Shown here: positions 54,641-63,755 of the stretch, in pieces
Layout: each line of letters begins with the position of its first letter
Numbering within the stretch: the stretch's first letter is position 1
NCBI RefSeq assembly: GCF_039555335.1
Contig: NC_092646.1
Location: 31,936,880 to 32,000,879, forward strand
Source of the DNA: Amphiura filiformis
Lineage: Eukaryota; Echinodermata; Ophiuroidea; Amphilepidida; Amphiuridae
DNA: 64,000 nt
Direction: 5' to 3'
Notes under the pieces: model-generated
Databases searched by the model: none
What the model saw: only the letters and a program-made list of their open reading frames with translations
What the model was told of the DNA's origin: nothing
Translations under genes and position numbers: made by a program

Positions 54641-54912
54641 GTGCCTATAGCAAACCGCCTAATTAAAGGAATGCCTAAGTTACGAATGCTTAGGAATGCC
54701 TAAGTTAATAGTATTGAGCTTTAACGAGGGCTTAATGAGTAAATAGGCATTCGGTAGCATTCTTGTGAGGCATTGGGAATGCCTGTGAACCAGCTCTATA
54801 GGCATTCATTAGCTGCTGAGTGCTAGTGACCACCTAGTACCGCTATCCTTGGCACTCGAGGGCTTGGCGAATACCTACAGAATGCCAAATAGGCATTCAT
54901 GTTTGGTAAGGG

Positions 54913-55214
54913 TTTTGCTTGTCGAGTATCCTTTGATTTTGTTTTGTTTAATACAGTTTTGTTTATATAGGCCTATTTAATGTCTTGGATGCACCATCGG
55001 ATCGAGTGCCACTGATGTAAAAGCAATTTCCAAATAAAAACTTGAAACTTAAAAAAAAACTACAACACTTTCATGGTAAATGAAATTATTTAAAACAAAT
55101 AAAATAAAATTTTGCACACACATCCAATTTTCCTGACTTCATTCGAACGAGTGCTCCCTAGTGTTACCCTCAGCACTTCCCTGTTCAGACTTTGTCTGTC
55201 TGATGGACAATTAA
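54913..55214. other. Short non-coding stretch inside the MULE
   Basis: One TAGGCCTA site (54968-54975); no gene seen. Confidence 0.4.
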
Positions 55215-55886
55215 GAGTATACGATGTATTGTTGGTCGAAGCAGCAGAAAACAAAGTAGTTCACAGCACCTTGCAAATGGTAGTGAGCTTTAGCAAAAAT
55301 TGCATTGCTCAATATTAAGCCCAATCGGCATTGGAAGGTTGCAATGCATTGTGGGACACATTTTGCAGTTTTGGGACACTTTGTCCTTTGACCTATCGGG
55401 AAAATTCAGAAAAATTGGGGTTTTGAGCGTACAAAATATAATTTAAAACGTGTTACTAGAATAAAAACAACAACCCAAAAATTTGATTATTGTATAAATT
55501 AATTATTTTATTATTTATAATGATAACATTATTACAATAATAAATTAATGATTACAGCAATTTTCCAGATATGTCAGAGGTCAAAGTGTCCCTAAAAACC
55601 TGAAAGTTATGGCGATTGTGCTTATTCATAGCGAGCGTGTAGAATAATTCAAATATCACAGATATACTTTTGTAGGTCCTGTGGTTCTTGAATTATGTTG
55701 TAGAGAGGGCTTAAACAACAACACTTTTGTAAAACGCACATAACTCATTAACAATAAATTAAGCAAGTTTTCCAAAGTATATGATTTGTATAATGAACTT
55801 CTGCAAAACACCAAAGTGTTATTTTTCAATAATATATTGATTCAGATAATGAAAATCTGCTTCGACCAACAATACCTCGTATACCC
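55215..55886. mobile_element. TTAA-flanked (piggyBac-like) foldback MITE, 672 bp with nested insert
   Basis: TTAA at 55211-55214 and 55887-55890. ~30-bp inverted ends: GAGTATACGATGTATTGTTG and TTGGTCGAAGCAG on the left, mirrored on the right. A TA-type MITE (55318-55622) sits inside, so without it the element is about 365 bp. TTAA targets are diagnostic of piggyBac-type transposition. Non-coding. Confidence 0.82.
55318..55622. mobile_element. TA-inserted MITE (mariner-like), 305 bp, second copy
   Basis: Ends AGCCCAATCGGCATTGGA and, in inverse, AGCACAATCGCC. Flanked by TA (55316-55317, 55623-55624). Both arms include TTTTGGGACACTTTG or its inverse. Same family as 29868-30190. Confidence 0.85.
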
Positions 55887-55890
55887 TTAA

Positions 55891-56204
55891 ACCCATATTC
55901 ACATTCATGCTGCACCCTTAATATCTGCAGGGCATGTTTGACAAACATCATGAATATGACCTTGTGAAGTGGTGGTAACTGTGTTTAATGATTATTGACC
56001 CAGCACCTGCAATGATAACTGTCTCCTGAGAAGTTAACTGCCCTGTGAAAAACCATGGAAGTATGGAAAAACAAAAGAAATTTCACTTGAAATTTCAATT
56101 TTATGTCACTTAACATCCAGAATGGTACAACATTATTGTGCAAAGTGTAAAGATAACAACAATGAAGCAAACATCAAAATAATGTCAAATAAGATTGTCA
56201 AAAA
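55891..56204. other. Right interior of the MULE, no gene seen
   Basis: AT-rich, non-coding. Confidence 0.4.
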
Positions 56205-56268
56205 AGATGGTCAGAAAAGGTGGTCAGAAAAGGTAGTCAGAAAAGGTGGTCAGGTTATGGAAACACCC

Positions 56269-56707
56269 TTTTTGAGACTCGATTGTCAGAAAACATGCTG
56301 AAAATGCATGTTTTTGGCTAATTTTTCAAGAAATTGGTAAAATAGTAGGCCTAAACCTTTTCTATTATCTCCAGGTTAGTCTACTGTAGTAGACCAGTTT
56401 AATTTATCATTCCCTAAATTAATCTCTCTGACCATGGAAAAGTCATCATTCCTGTTCTGATTCAACAGCTCAGATATCCATCTGGGCAGGACAGTCACTG
56501 GAGATGTGATGTGTTTCGTCATAGATTTTAAATGGTTTCATGCATGGAAACGTATGAATTGTTTATCAAAAAAAAAAAAAAAAGGAATGCAGCGCAGTCT
56601 ATCTCCAGGTAGGACTAAATGAATGATTAGGATTAAGCTATTTTTCATTTGGCAGAACTTGATAATATTTTTTAATCCAAAAAATTAGTTCTGTATTTTT
56701 CTGGAAT
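56269..56707. mobile_element. CCTATTCCAG foldback element, right half, with an extra insert
   Basis: Continues the left half from 52050. Bases 56375-56597 are an extra segment ending in 15 A (56569-56583) plus GGAATGCAGCGCAG. It is bracketed by TCTATTATCTCCAGG and TCTATCTCCAGG and absent from the partner at 59510-59525. It may be a short retroposed sequence; its origin is not recognised. Confidence 0.7.
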
Positions 56708-56775
56708 GAAATGGGGAGTAGAGCATGTCAAAAACAACGAGGGCGCTTTTCACAGCCTCGTAGCGGGAAAACGAG

Positions 56776-57107
56776 GTGGAAGACAACCCATATATTGAAA
56801 CGTATGTTAAACTTTCATCGATTTGCAAGCGACTGGTTATCATAAAATATCTCAAGACTCGCCCAAAAGGCATCAAAATGACAAAGAAAACCGGCCTTTT
56901 TACACGTATTTCAATGGGGCAATTATTTAGTGGTGTGCGCCCTTCGTCGGCCTGCTTCTTGGCTTTGTCTTCTCGCGTACACACGTCAAGTTTTCCTGAA
57001 GCAGTTTGTTGCTCATTTTTGTGGTAACTTGCAAGAAATGTCGACCCCATCTTTTGTCGTACGGTAGTAAAATAGATTTGATCATCATTAACTGCATTCA
57101 TCATCAT
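56776..57107 (-). other. Conserved but unassigned open frame in the module (also at 59681-60018)
   Basis: Minus-strand frame of 140 codons (57107-56685) with KMGSTFLASYHKNEQQTASG and GRTPLNNCPIEIRVKRP. It is repeated almost identically in unit B (142 codons) and partly at 36278-36036; the GRTPLNNxxIEIxVK part is also legible at 25200-25260. The plus strand is open too, so coding is not proven. No domain recognised. Confidence 0.3.
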
Positions 57108-57236
57108 GGTTGGACGTCATTAAATTTTTTTCTGGTAAGCTTATTGAACGTCATCATGTCTGTTGCCACTGCCAGTACACGATAATGTCAGAAATTAATA
57201 ATTTGTTCTGGGTCTGATTATTCGGACTACTGCCAG

Positions 57237-57799
57237 CCCGGAGGGGGTTCTCCCTGGTTGAAGGTATACGGGGATGTGCCACGGTTTTGGGGTACCTTTT
57301 CAGCAATTTTGGTATATCGATGGGTGGGTTTCACAACCCAATGGGATTAACATTCATAACATCGAGACTTGGGAATAAAATTAATGCAGTGGGACAATAT
57401 GAATGTTTCCTGTAAGAAAATCAAATATCAGTCCTAAGTCTTAACTATTAGCTTGTTGGCTGCAGTTTTAAAATTACCATTTTGTGTGTGTGGCAATGGG
57501 GACTTTGCCTTTAAAATTAGGTTATATTGATCAAATTTCCCAATCATAGTGCATTGTAGGAATGCCTTTAAGCCTCAACTGGGTGGGTTTTCAGTGGAGA
57601 TCAATGCGCCTGGGCGCATTTGGGCAAAAGTGCCCATAAAAGCGCCCAATTAGGGCAAATTTGGGTGCTTTTTGGGTGTGAAAAATTGGTCTACTGATGG
57701 GTGGCAAAAACAGCAAAAAGTAGGTATAGAGAAAGTCGGCATCCAAAAGTCTGCGTGGCACATCCCCGTAATTTTTTTTCTCGAAGAACCCCCCCCGGG
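57237..57799. mobile_element. CCCGG-group element in unit A, itself interrupted
   Basis: Ends CCCGGAGGGGGTTCT and AGAACCCCCCCCGGG. The subterminal arms share GGGGATGTGCCACG. Flanks CTGCCAG and TTGCCAG. The related module at 36330 has one TTGCCAG and no element. Length is 563 bp, including the 248-bp insertion at 57332-57579. Confidence 0.85.
57332..57579 (+). mobile_element. 248-bp insertion with 11-bp target duplication (relative of 806-1150)
   Basis: TGGGTGGGTTT occurs at 57321-57331 and 57580-57590, but once in unit B (60267-60277). The insert starts CACAACCCAATGGG and ends AAGCCTCAAC. It lacks ~100 bp present in the 806-1150 copy. It must have inserted after the unit A/B duplication, or been lost precisely from B. 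Confidence 0.93.
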
Positions 57800-58300
57800 T
57801 TGCCAGACGTCTGCTATTTAGAGCATGATAGGGTGCTTATGTCATTGTTATGTTGTGTAGTTTTTCGGGAGTGTTCATAAATACTTTAGTACGTGTGTGT
57901 GTGGGGGGGGGGGGGGCTGTGAAAAATGGAGGGGTAAAAAGTTTTAGGTCTTCAAAGGGGGGGATAAAAAGTTTGACTACTTTTGGAAGGGGGGTCAAAA
58001 AGTTTTAACCAATTATTGAACAAAAATTTCATGCGCATTTAACCATGGCATAATTGAGAATAATGAAAGTCCGTTTTAATATCATTACATCATGGACCGC
58101 AGCATTCCAATTTATATAGGCCTACCTTCTAATACCCTTGGAAATCAGGGCGAAAGTGATACTGTTGGATGTTTGTTCGAGCATATTCTAACGCAACAAG
58201 GGCATCTGTGAGCAAATTCGTTGCTAGTGTTTCTCGAGCAAATGGATGTTTAGCTGAAAACGACAGCCTAAAGATCTGGATACCGGGTCTGGATACCTTA

Positions 58301-58574
58301 GGGACCGTTCACAAACACTTGTAAGGGGGGGCCTGATGCAAAAAATGTCATTGCAAAAAAATTTTCGGGGCCCTTTACAGACCTCAAAAATTTCAGGGCC
58401 CCCCCTTTTTGACATGAAAATTATGGGTCAACCCCATAGCATAGAAAAGCATATAAACTAAATTTTTCCAGGAAAATTTGTGGTCTTTTTTTCAGGGCCC
58501 CTTTAGGAGGGTCAAAATTTTTCAGGGCCCCCTTTTTTTTTTATTTTCCCTAACAAGCGTTTGTGAACGGTCCC
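58301..58574. mobile_element. PIF/Harbinger-like foldback MITE, TTA duplication (copy 3)
   Basis: GGGACCGTTCACAAACACTT and its inverse, with TTA at 58298-58300 and 58575-58577. Equivalent to 60940-61206 in unit B, so it predates the duplication. Confidence 0.88.
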
Positions 58575-58739
58575 TTAAGTAATTTGCAGTGCTCAGTTAG
58601 TGCTGATTTGTTGTGATCATATTGTTGTGTTCCAAAATGATAATATGCAATCATGAAAGTTCCCAATACATTTGGATGCAAAAAATATTGGGAATTTGTA
58701 AAGAAACAACATCATAAATGGGTAAAATTTTCAAATTGC

Positions 58740-58975
58740 TTTCGCCAAAATTGTTCACCCCTTTAGGCCTGCCCAAAAAACTTTGCCCCCTTTGCACATG
58801 CCAAATATTTTGGTTCCCAATGTGCAAACTTTAAATGGTCTAAAGGTGCCCCGTAAATGTGTGCCAAAATTGCTTGCCCCCCTCTCCGCCTGCCAAATAC
58901 TGCTTGCCCCCCTCTCCACCTGCCAAAAAAATCTTGGCCCATATGCCACACAAAATGGGCTGGTAACATAGACTT
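58740..58975. repeat. Interior fragment of the GGGGTGGTGCAATAATTATG family
   Basis: Units of TGCCAAA...TTGCCCCCCTC type as in 36720-37100, without terminal repeats. A second copy in unit B is at 61375-61607. Opposing open frames here come from the repeat. Confidence 0.6.
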
Positions 58976-59256
58976 AAAGCCATAATGTGTGATTTACTCC
59001 ACAGCAACGCCCTCAATTATTTTTGAATTTCTACTTTTTGCACCATTGTAATGACCATTGGTGTACATAAATGATATTTGAAAGACTAAGCCTGAAGTGC
59101 TTTAATTACAGTAAATTTAACATTTGTAATAAAACCGACGAGTGCTGAATAAATATGTGGCCTGCGTGTGTATAGTGAACCATTGAATAAGTGACGTACG
59201 GTATAAACTGAACATCCCGTCAGCTGCACATAGCTCGGCAATAATCATGAAAAATA
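58976..59256. other. Non-coding part of unit A
   Basis: No gene seen. Ends with CAGCTGCACATAGCTCGGCA, the sequence also at 38128 and 61856. Confidence 0.45.
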
Positions 59257-59487
59257 CCATATTTCGTCAAATAAACGGGGGCGTTACATTTTCCCAAGGG
59301 GGGGGCGTTTATTCAAGGTCAATTTTAGAACGATAATTCCCGTTAAAATCATTAGGTAAACTAAAAACACACGCTAAAATGACGAACTATGAACTAGAAA
59401 CACTGACTTCTGGCTCACTTCCGGGTTTCTGATCCAGATTTTCGCCAATTATTGACGCTATTATCGACCATGTGCGCAACTTGGTAA
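59257..59487. mobile_element. Truncated TA MITE at the duplication breakpoint
   Basis: Left 231 bp of the element complete at 61892-62233 (starts CCATATTTCGTCAAATAAAC). Cut at TTGGTAA. Confidence 0.85.
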
Positions 59488-60183
59488 TAGTAAACCTTTT
59501 CTATTATCTCCAGGTAGGACTAAATGAATGATTAGGATTGAGCTATTTTTCATTTGGCAGAACTTGATAATATTTTTTAATCCAAAAAATTAGTTCTGTA
59601 TTTTTCTGGAATGAAATGGGGAGTAGAGCATGTCAAAAACAACGAGGGCGCTTTTCACAGCCTCGTAGCGGGAAAACGAGGTGGAAGACAACCCATATAG
59701 TGAAACGTATGTTAAACTTTCATCGATTTGCAAGCGACTGGTTATCATAAAATATCTCAAGACTCGCCCAAAAGGCATCAAAATGACAAAGAAAACCGGC
59801 CTTTTTACACGTATTTCAATGGGGCAATTATTTAGTGGTGTGCGTCCTTCGTCGGCCTCCTTCTTGGCTTTGTCTTCTCGATCTCGCGTACACACGTCAA
59901 GTTTTCCTGAAGCAGTTTGTTGCTCATTTTTGTGGTAACTTGCAAGAAATGTCGACCCCATCTTTTGTCGTACGGTAGTAAAATAGATTTGATCATCATT
60001 AACTGCATTCATCATCATGGTTGGACGTCATTAAATTTTTTTCTGGTAAGCTTTAATATTGCACGTCATCATGTCTGATGTTGCTAGCTCGTTCACGTAG
60101 CGTTTTCGTTGTCCCACTGGCACTGGCGATCGGAGTGTTTATCGTCAGAGCACCTCGGACTACTAGTCTGTTGCCACTGCCAG

Positions 60184-60456
60184 CCCGGAGGGGGTTCTCC
60201 CTGGTTGAAGGTATACGGGATGTGCCACGGTTTTGGGGTACCTTTTCAGCAATTTTGGTATATCGATGGGTGGGTTTTCAGTGGAGATCAATGCGCCTGA
60301 GTGCCCATAAAAGCGCCCAATTAGGGCAAATTTGGGTGCTTTTTGGGTGTGAAAAATTGGTATAGGCCTACTGATAGGTATAGAGAAAGTCAACATCCGA
60401 AAGTCTGCGTGGCACATCCCCGTAATTTTTTTTTCGAAGAACCCCCCCCCCCCGGG
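60184..60456. mobile_element. CCCGG-group element in unit B, uninterrupted, 273 bp
   Basis: Same ends as 57237-57799. It contains the single TGGGTGGGTTT (60267-60277) that is duplicated in unit A. Confidence 0.88.
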
Positions 60457-60939
60457 TTGCCAGACGTCTGCTATTTAGAGCATGATAGGGTGCTTATGTC
60501 ATTGTTATGTGTAGTTTTTCGGGAGTGTTCATAAATACTTTAGTACGTGTGTGTGTGGGGGGGGCTGTGAAAAATGGAGGGGGTAACAAAAGTTTTAGGT
60601 CTTCAAAGGGGGGGGGGAACAAAAAGTTTGACTACTTTTGGAAGGGGGGGTCAAAAAAGTTTTAACCAATTATTGAACAAAAATTTCATGCGTATTTAAC
60701 CATGGCATAATTGAGAATAATGCAAGTCCGTTTTAATATCATTACATCATGGACCGCAGCATTCCAATTTATATAGGCCTACCTTCTAATACCCTTGGAA
60801 ATCAGGGCAAAAGTGATACTGTTGGATGTTTGTTCGAGCATATTCTAACGCAACAAGGGCATCCGTGAGCAAATTCGTTGCTAGTGTTTCTCGAGCAAAT
60901 GGATGTTTAAAACGACAGCCTAAAGATCTGGATACCTTA

Positions 60940-61206
60940 GGGACCGTTTACAAACACTTGTAAGGGGGGGGCCTGATGCAAAAAAATTTCATTGCAAAAA
61001 AATTTTCGGGGCCCTTTACAGACCTCAAAAATTTCATGGCCCCCCCTTTTTGACATGAAAATTATGGGTCAACCCCATAGCATAGAAAAGCATATATTTC
61101 CAGGAAAATTTGTGGTCTTTTTTTCAGGGCCCCTTTAGGAGGGTCAAAATTTTTCAGGGCCCCCTTTTTGCATCAGGCCCCCTAACAAGCGTTTGTGAAC
61201 GGTCCC
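60940..61206. mobile_element. PIF/Harbinger-like foldback MITE, TTA duplication (copy 4)
   Basis: TTA at 60937-60939 and 61207-61209. Copy of 58301-58574. Confidence 0.88.
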
Positions 61207-61891
61207 TTAAGTAATTTGCAGTGCTCAGTTAGTGCTGATTTGTTGTGATCATATTGTTGTGTTCCAAAATGATAATATGCAATCATGAAAGTTCCCAATA
61301 CATTTGGACGCAAAAAATATTGGGAATTTGTAAAGAAACAACATCATAAATGGGTAAAATTTTGAAATTGCTCGCCAAAAATTGTTCACCCCCTTTAGGC
61401 CTGCCCAAAAAAACTTTGCCCCCCTTTGCACATGCCAAATATTTTTGGTTCCCAATGTGCAAACTTTAAATGGTCTAAAGGTGCCCCGTAAATGTGTGCC
61501 AAAATTGCTTGCCCCCCTCTCCGCCTGCCAAATACTGCTTGCCCCCCTCTCCACCTGCCAAAAAAATATTGGCCCATATGCCACACAAAATGGGCTGGTA
61601 ACATAGACTTAAAGCCATAATGTGTGATTTACTCCACAGCAACGCCCTCAATTATTTTTGAATTTCTACTTTTTGCACCATTGTAATGACCATTGGTGTA
61701 CATAAATGATATTTGAAAGACTAAGCCTGAAGTGCTTTAATTACAGTAAATTTAACATTTGTAATAAAACCGACGAGTGCTGAATAAATATGTGGCCTGC
61801 ATGTGTATAGTGAACCATTGAATAAGTGACGTACCGTATAAACTGTACATCCCGTCAGCTGCACATAGCTCGGCAATAATCATGAAAAATA

Positions 61892-62233
61892 CCATATTTC
61901 GTCAAATAAACGGGGGCGTTACATTTTCCCAAGGGGGGGGCGTTTATTCAAGGTCAATTTTAGAACGATAATTCCCGTTAAAATCATTAGGTAAACTAAA
62001 AACACACGCTAAAATGACGAACTATGAACTAGAAACACTGACTTCTGGCTCACTTCCGGGTTTCTGATCCAGATTTTCGCCAATTATTGACGCTATTATC
62101 GACCATGTGCGCAACTTGGTAAGCTTACTACACAAGATAGCATGGAAATATCAGCATTTTTGAAACATCTTGGTTGAAAAAAGTGGTGGGGGGCGTTTAT
62201 TTGAGGGGGGGCGACTATTTTGACGAAATACGG
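61892..62233. mobile_element. TA-inserted MITE, complete, 342 bp
   Basis: Ends CCATATTTCGTCAAATA and TATTTTGACGAAATACGG, with G/C-rich subterminal GGGGGCGTT. TA on both sides (61890-61891, 62234-62235). The paralogous segment has one TA and no element (38172-38173). Mariner-like by its target. Confidence 0.9.
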
Positions 62234-62556
62234 TAATACGATTGGCGAGATTATACACGCATACGCATTGTAGGCACTGTATGTCGACTTGACGCATAAA
62301 CTGTGTGTATATCGCTATTCGTCTTCTATTCGTTTTGTTTGAATCCCATCAGCTGCGTGAAGTTCCCGATAATCATGATCGGGGAGCTAAAATACACGCA
62401 TTGTAGGCGCTGGAATGAAATACCAATTTTCCTTGTTTTACCTCATTTGTCTGGCTCGAAATTAAAAGGTGGCAATGCGATCAGTAGCTATCAGTGAAAA
62501 CTAAACTAACATTTAAATAGGAATCTATTTCTTATGCAAATCACACATTGCTTTAA

Positions 62557-63200
62557 GGGGTGGGGTATGAACTTTTGGACAGTATTTATTGTGGGAAATT
62601 AGAGCACATCAGACATATCGAATTGCATTTTGAATCCGAAGAATGTCCTTTTGATATCAAATAATTTTGATTTTTTGAAATTCGCAATGTAATACACAAA
62701 TTGATATTTTTGATATTTAACAGTACTCGAAGTAAACTTTATAAATCTGATGATTTAAACTTAAGGTGTATGTAGGTGGGATGAAAAGCCGATGATCAAT
62801 TGAAAATTTTGACGTTTCGTATTGAAGATATGGATTTTTTCCCCAAAACACCAAAAAAAATTAGGCCTTTTTGGGAAAAAAATCCATATCTAATAATCTT
62901 CAATATGAAAGGTCAAATTTTTCAATTGATCGTCGGCTTTTACTCACAGCTACATACACTTTAGAATATGTCATTAGATTTATACAAATTTACTTCGAGG
63001 ACTGTTATATATCAAAAATGTGAAAAATATCAAATTTTAATAATTTGTCATAAAATTGGTATTATATCATGAATTTCAAAAAATGAAAATTATTTGATTT
63101 CAGAAAGACATTCTTCGTATTCAGAATGCAATTCGATATGTCTGACTCATGTCCCACCAAAAATACTGTCGAAACGCTCAAAACGCTCATTCCAGATCCC
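62557..63200. mobile_element. TTAA-flanked (piggyBac-like) hairpin MITE, 644 bp
   Basis: TTAA at 62553-62556 and 63201-63204; a single TTAA at 38484-38487 in the empty paralogue. The whole element is one imperfect hairpin: for example CAGACATATCGAATTGCATT near 62611 has its inverse near 63125, and GTAGGTGGGATGAAAAGCCG near 62771 pairs with CGGCTTTTACTCACAGCTAC near 62933. Non-coding. Confidence 0.93.
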
Positions 63201-63265
63201 TTAAGCAGCTAAACTGATTTCACTTCACATTGAAAGACCTAAATACGATATTCTTTTCTTGACCT

Positions 63266-63321
63266 CAATTCACTTTACACCCCCAATGCCCCCCCCCCCC
63301 AAATTCCTGGCGGCGCCACTG
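63266..63321. mobile_element. Internally deleted copy of the 38548 hAT MITE
   Basis: Between CTTGACCT (63258-63265) and CTTGACCT (63322-63329) only CA plus the right ~54 bp, ending GGCGGCGCCACTG, remain. Same flanks as the 38-kb copy, so this is a deletion after the segment duplication, not a separate insertion. Confidence 0.85.
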
Positions 63322-63404
63322 CTTGACCTATACTAAGTACAATTTATTCTTGGACACAGAATGGTTTAGATTCATCAACTGTGAACTATGAAGGGGATTC
63401 CAGT

Positions 63405-63755
63405 CCCTGGGGGGGGGGGTACTCAAGTTTGGTTTTGGTAGGGACGTGCTGCTGAGATTTTGGAAGTAGACCCATAAATATACCAATTTTTCAAGAAATT
63501 TGGACCCATTGATATACCAAAAGTCAAATTGTCTGAATTTTTACAAATTTTCCCAAAATTTTGGAAAATTTTGGCTAGATTAAGGGAAACTTGGGCTGTT
63601 TTCCGAAAAAATTGAGACAATTTTGAAAAAAGGACCCATTCATATACCAAAATAGGCTTTGAAAAAGGGGTCATTGATATACCAGAAGGCTGAAAATGCT
63701 AGCCATGTTTGCGGCACGTCCCTGTATGGTCATTTGTACTGAGTACCCCCCCGGG
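63405..63755. mobile_element. CCCGG-ended foldback element, ~351 bp, with empty paralogous site
   Basis: TTCCAGT (or TTCCAGTC) on both sides (from 63398 and from 63756); single TTCCAGTC at 38861-38868. Ends CCCTGGGGGGGGGGGTACTC and GAGTACCCCCCCGGG; inner blocks GGGACGTGC and GCACGTCCC. The interior repeats GACCCATTNATATACCA units. Confidence 0.92.

Larger units (their letters stand above)
52465..54912. mobile_element. 2.4-kb element made of GCATTCC / AACCGCC repeats
   Basis: Short inverted ends CCCTTACCTAAA and, in inverse, CCCTTACCAAAC. Subterminal regions consist of degenerate ~20-22-bp units such as AGGAAGCATTCCAACCGCCT (52690-53130, also two ~100-bp blocks with TCCTCAGAGGCGAAATATG near 52658 and 52950) and, on the right, AATGCCT/TAATACTTAG units with an exact 60-bp period (54500-54640). 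No clear target duplication and no coding capacity. I know of no family with this build. Confidence 0.6.
52051..56268. mobile_element. Mutator-like (MULE) element, 4.2 kb, 9-bp duplication, nested content
   Basis: Exact 9-bp duplication TTTTTGAGA at 52042-52050 and 56269-56277. Terminal inverted repeats ~65 bp: GGGTGTTTCCATAACCTGAC followed by four units of about 13 bp (CACCTTTTCTGAC, TACCTTTTCTGAC and so on), mirrored at the right end. The paralogous foldback at 50384-50392 has the unfilled target (TTTTTGTGA). Known: 9-bp duplications with long inverted repeats are characteristic of Mutator/MULE transposons. No transposase is recognised; the interior holds further elements (52465-54912, 53571-53847, 55215-55886). 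Inference: a non-autonomous cargo-carrying element. Confidence 0.85.
56341..59487 (+). repeat. Tandem duplication, unit A
   Basis: Matches 59487-62122 (unit B) throughout, from AATAG/TAAACC to CATGTGCGCAACTTGGTAA. Unit A has two extra segments (56375-56597 and the 248-bp insertion at 57332-57579) and ends inside the TA MITE (59257-59487), which is complete only in unit B. That places the right breakpoint inside that MITE. Confidence 0.9.
59487..62122 (+). repeat. Tandem duplication, unit B
   Basis: Partner of unit A, with few differences: an extra AGCGTTTTCGTTGTCCCACT region near 60090-60170 replaces GTACACGATAATGTCAG-type sequence near 57175-57230, and the 248-bp insertion is missing. It continues into the unique right flank with the MITE complete. 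Confidence 0.9.
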
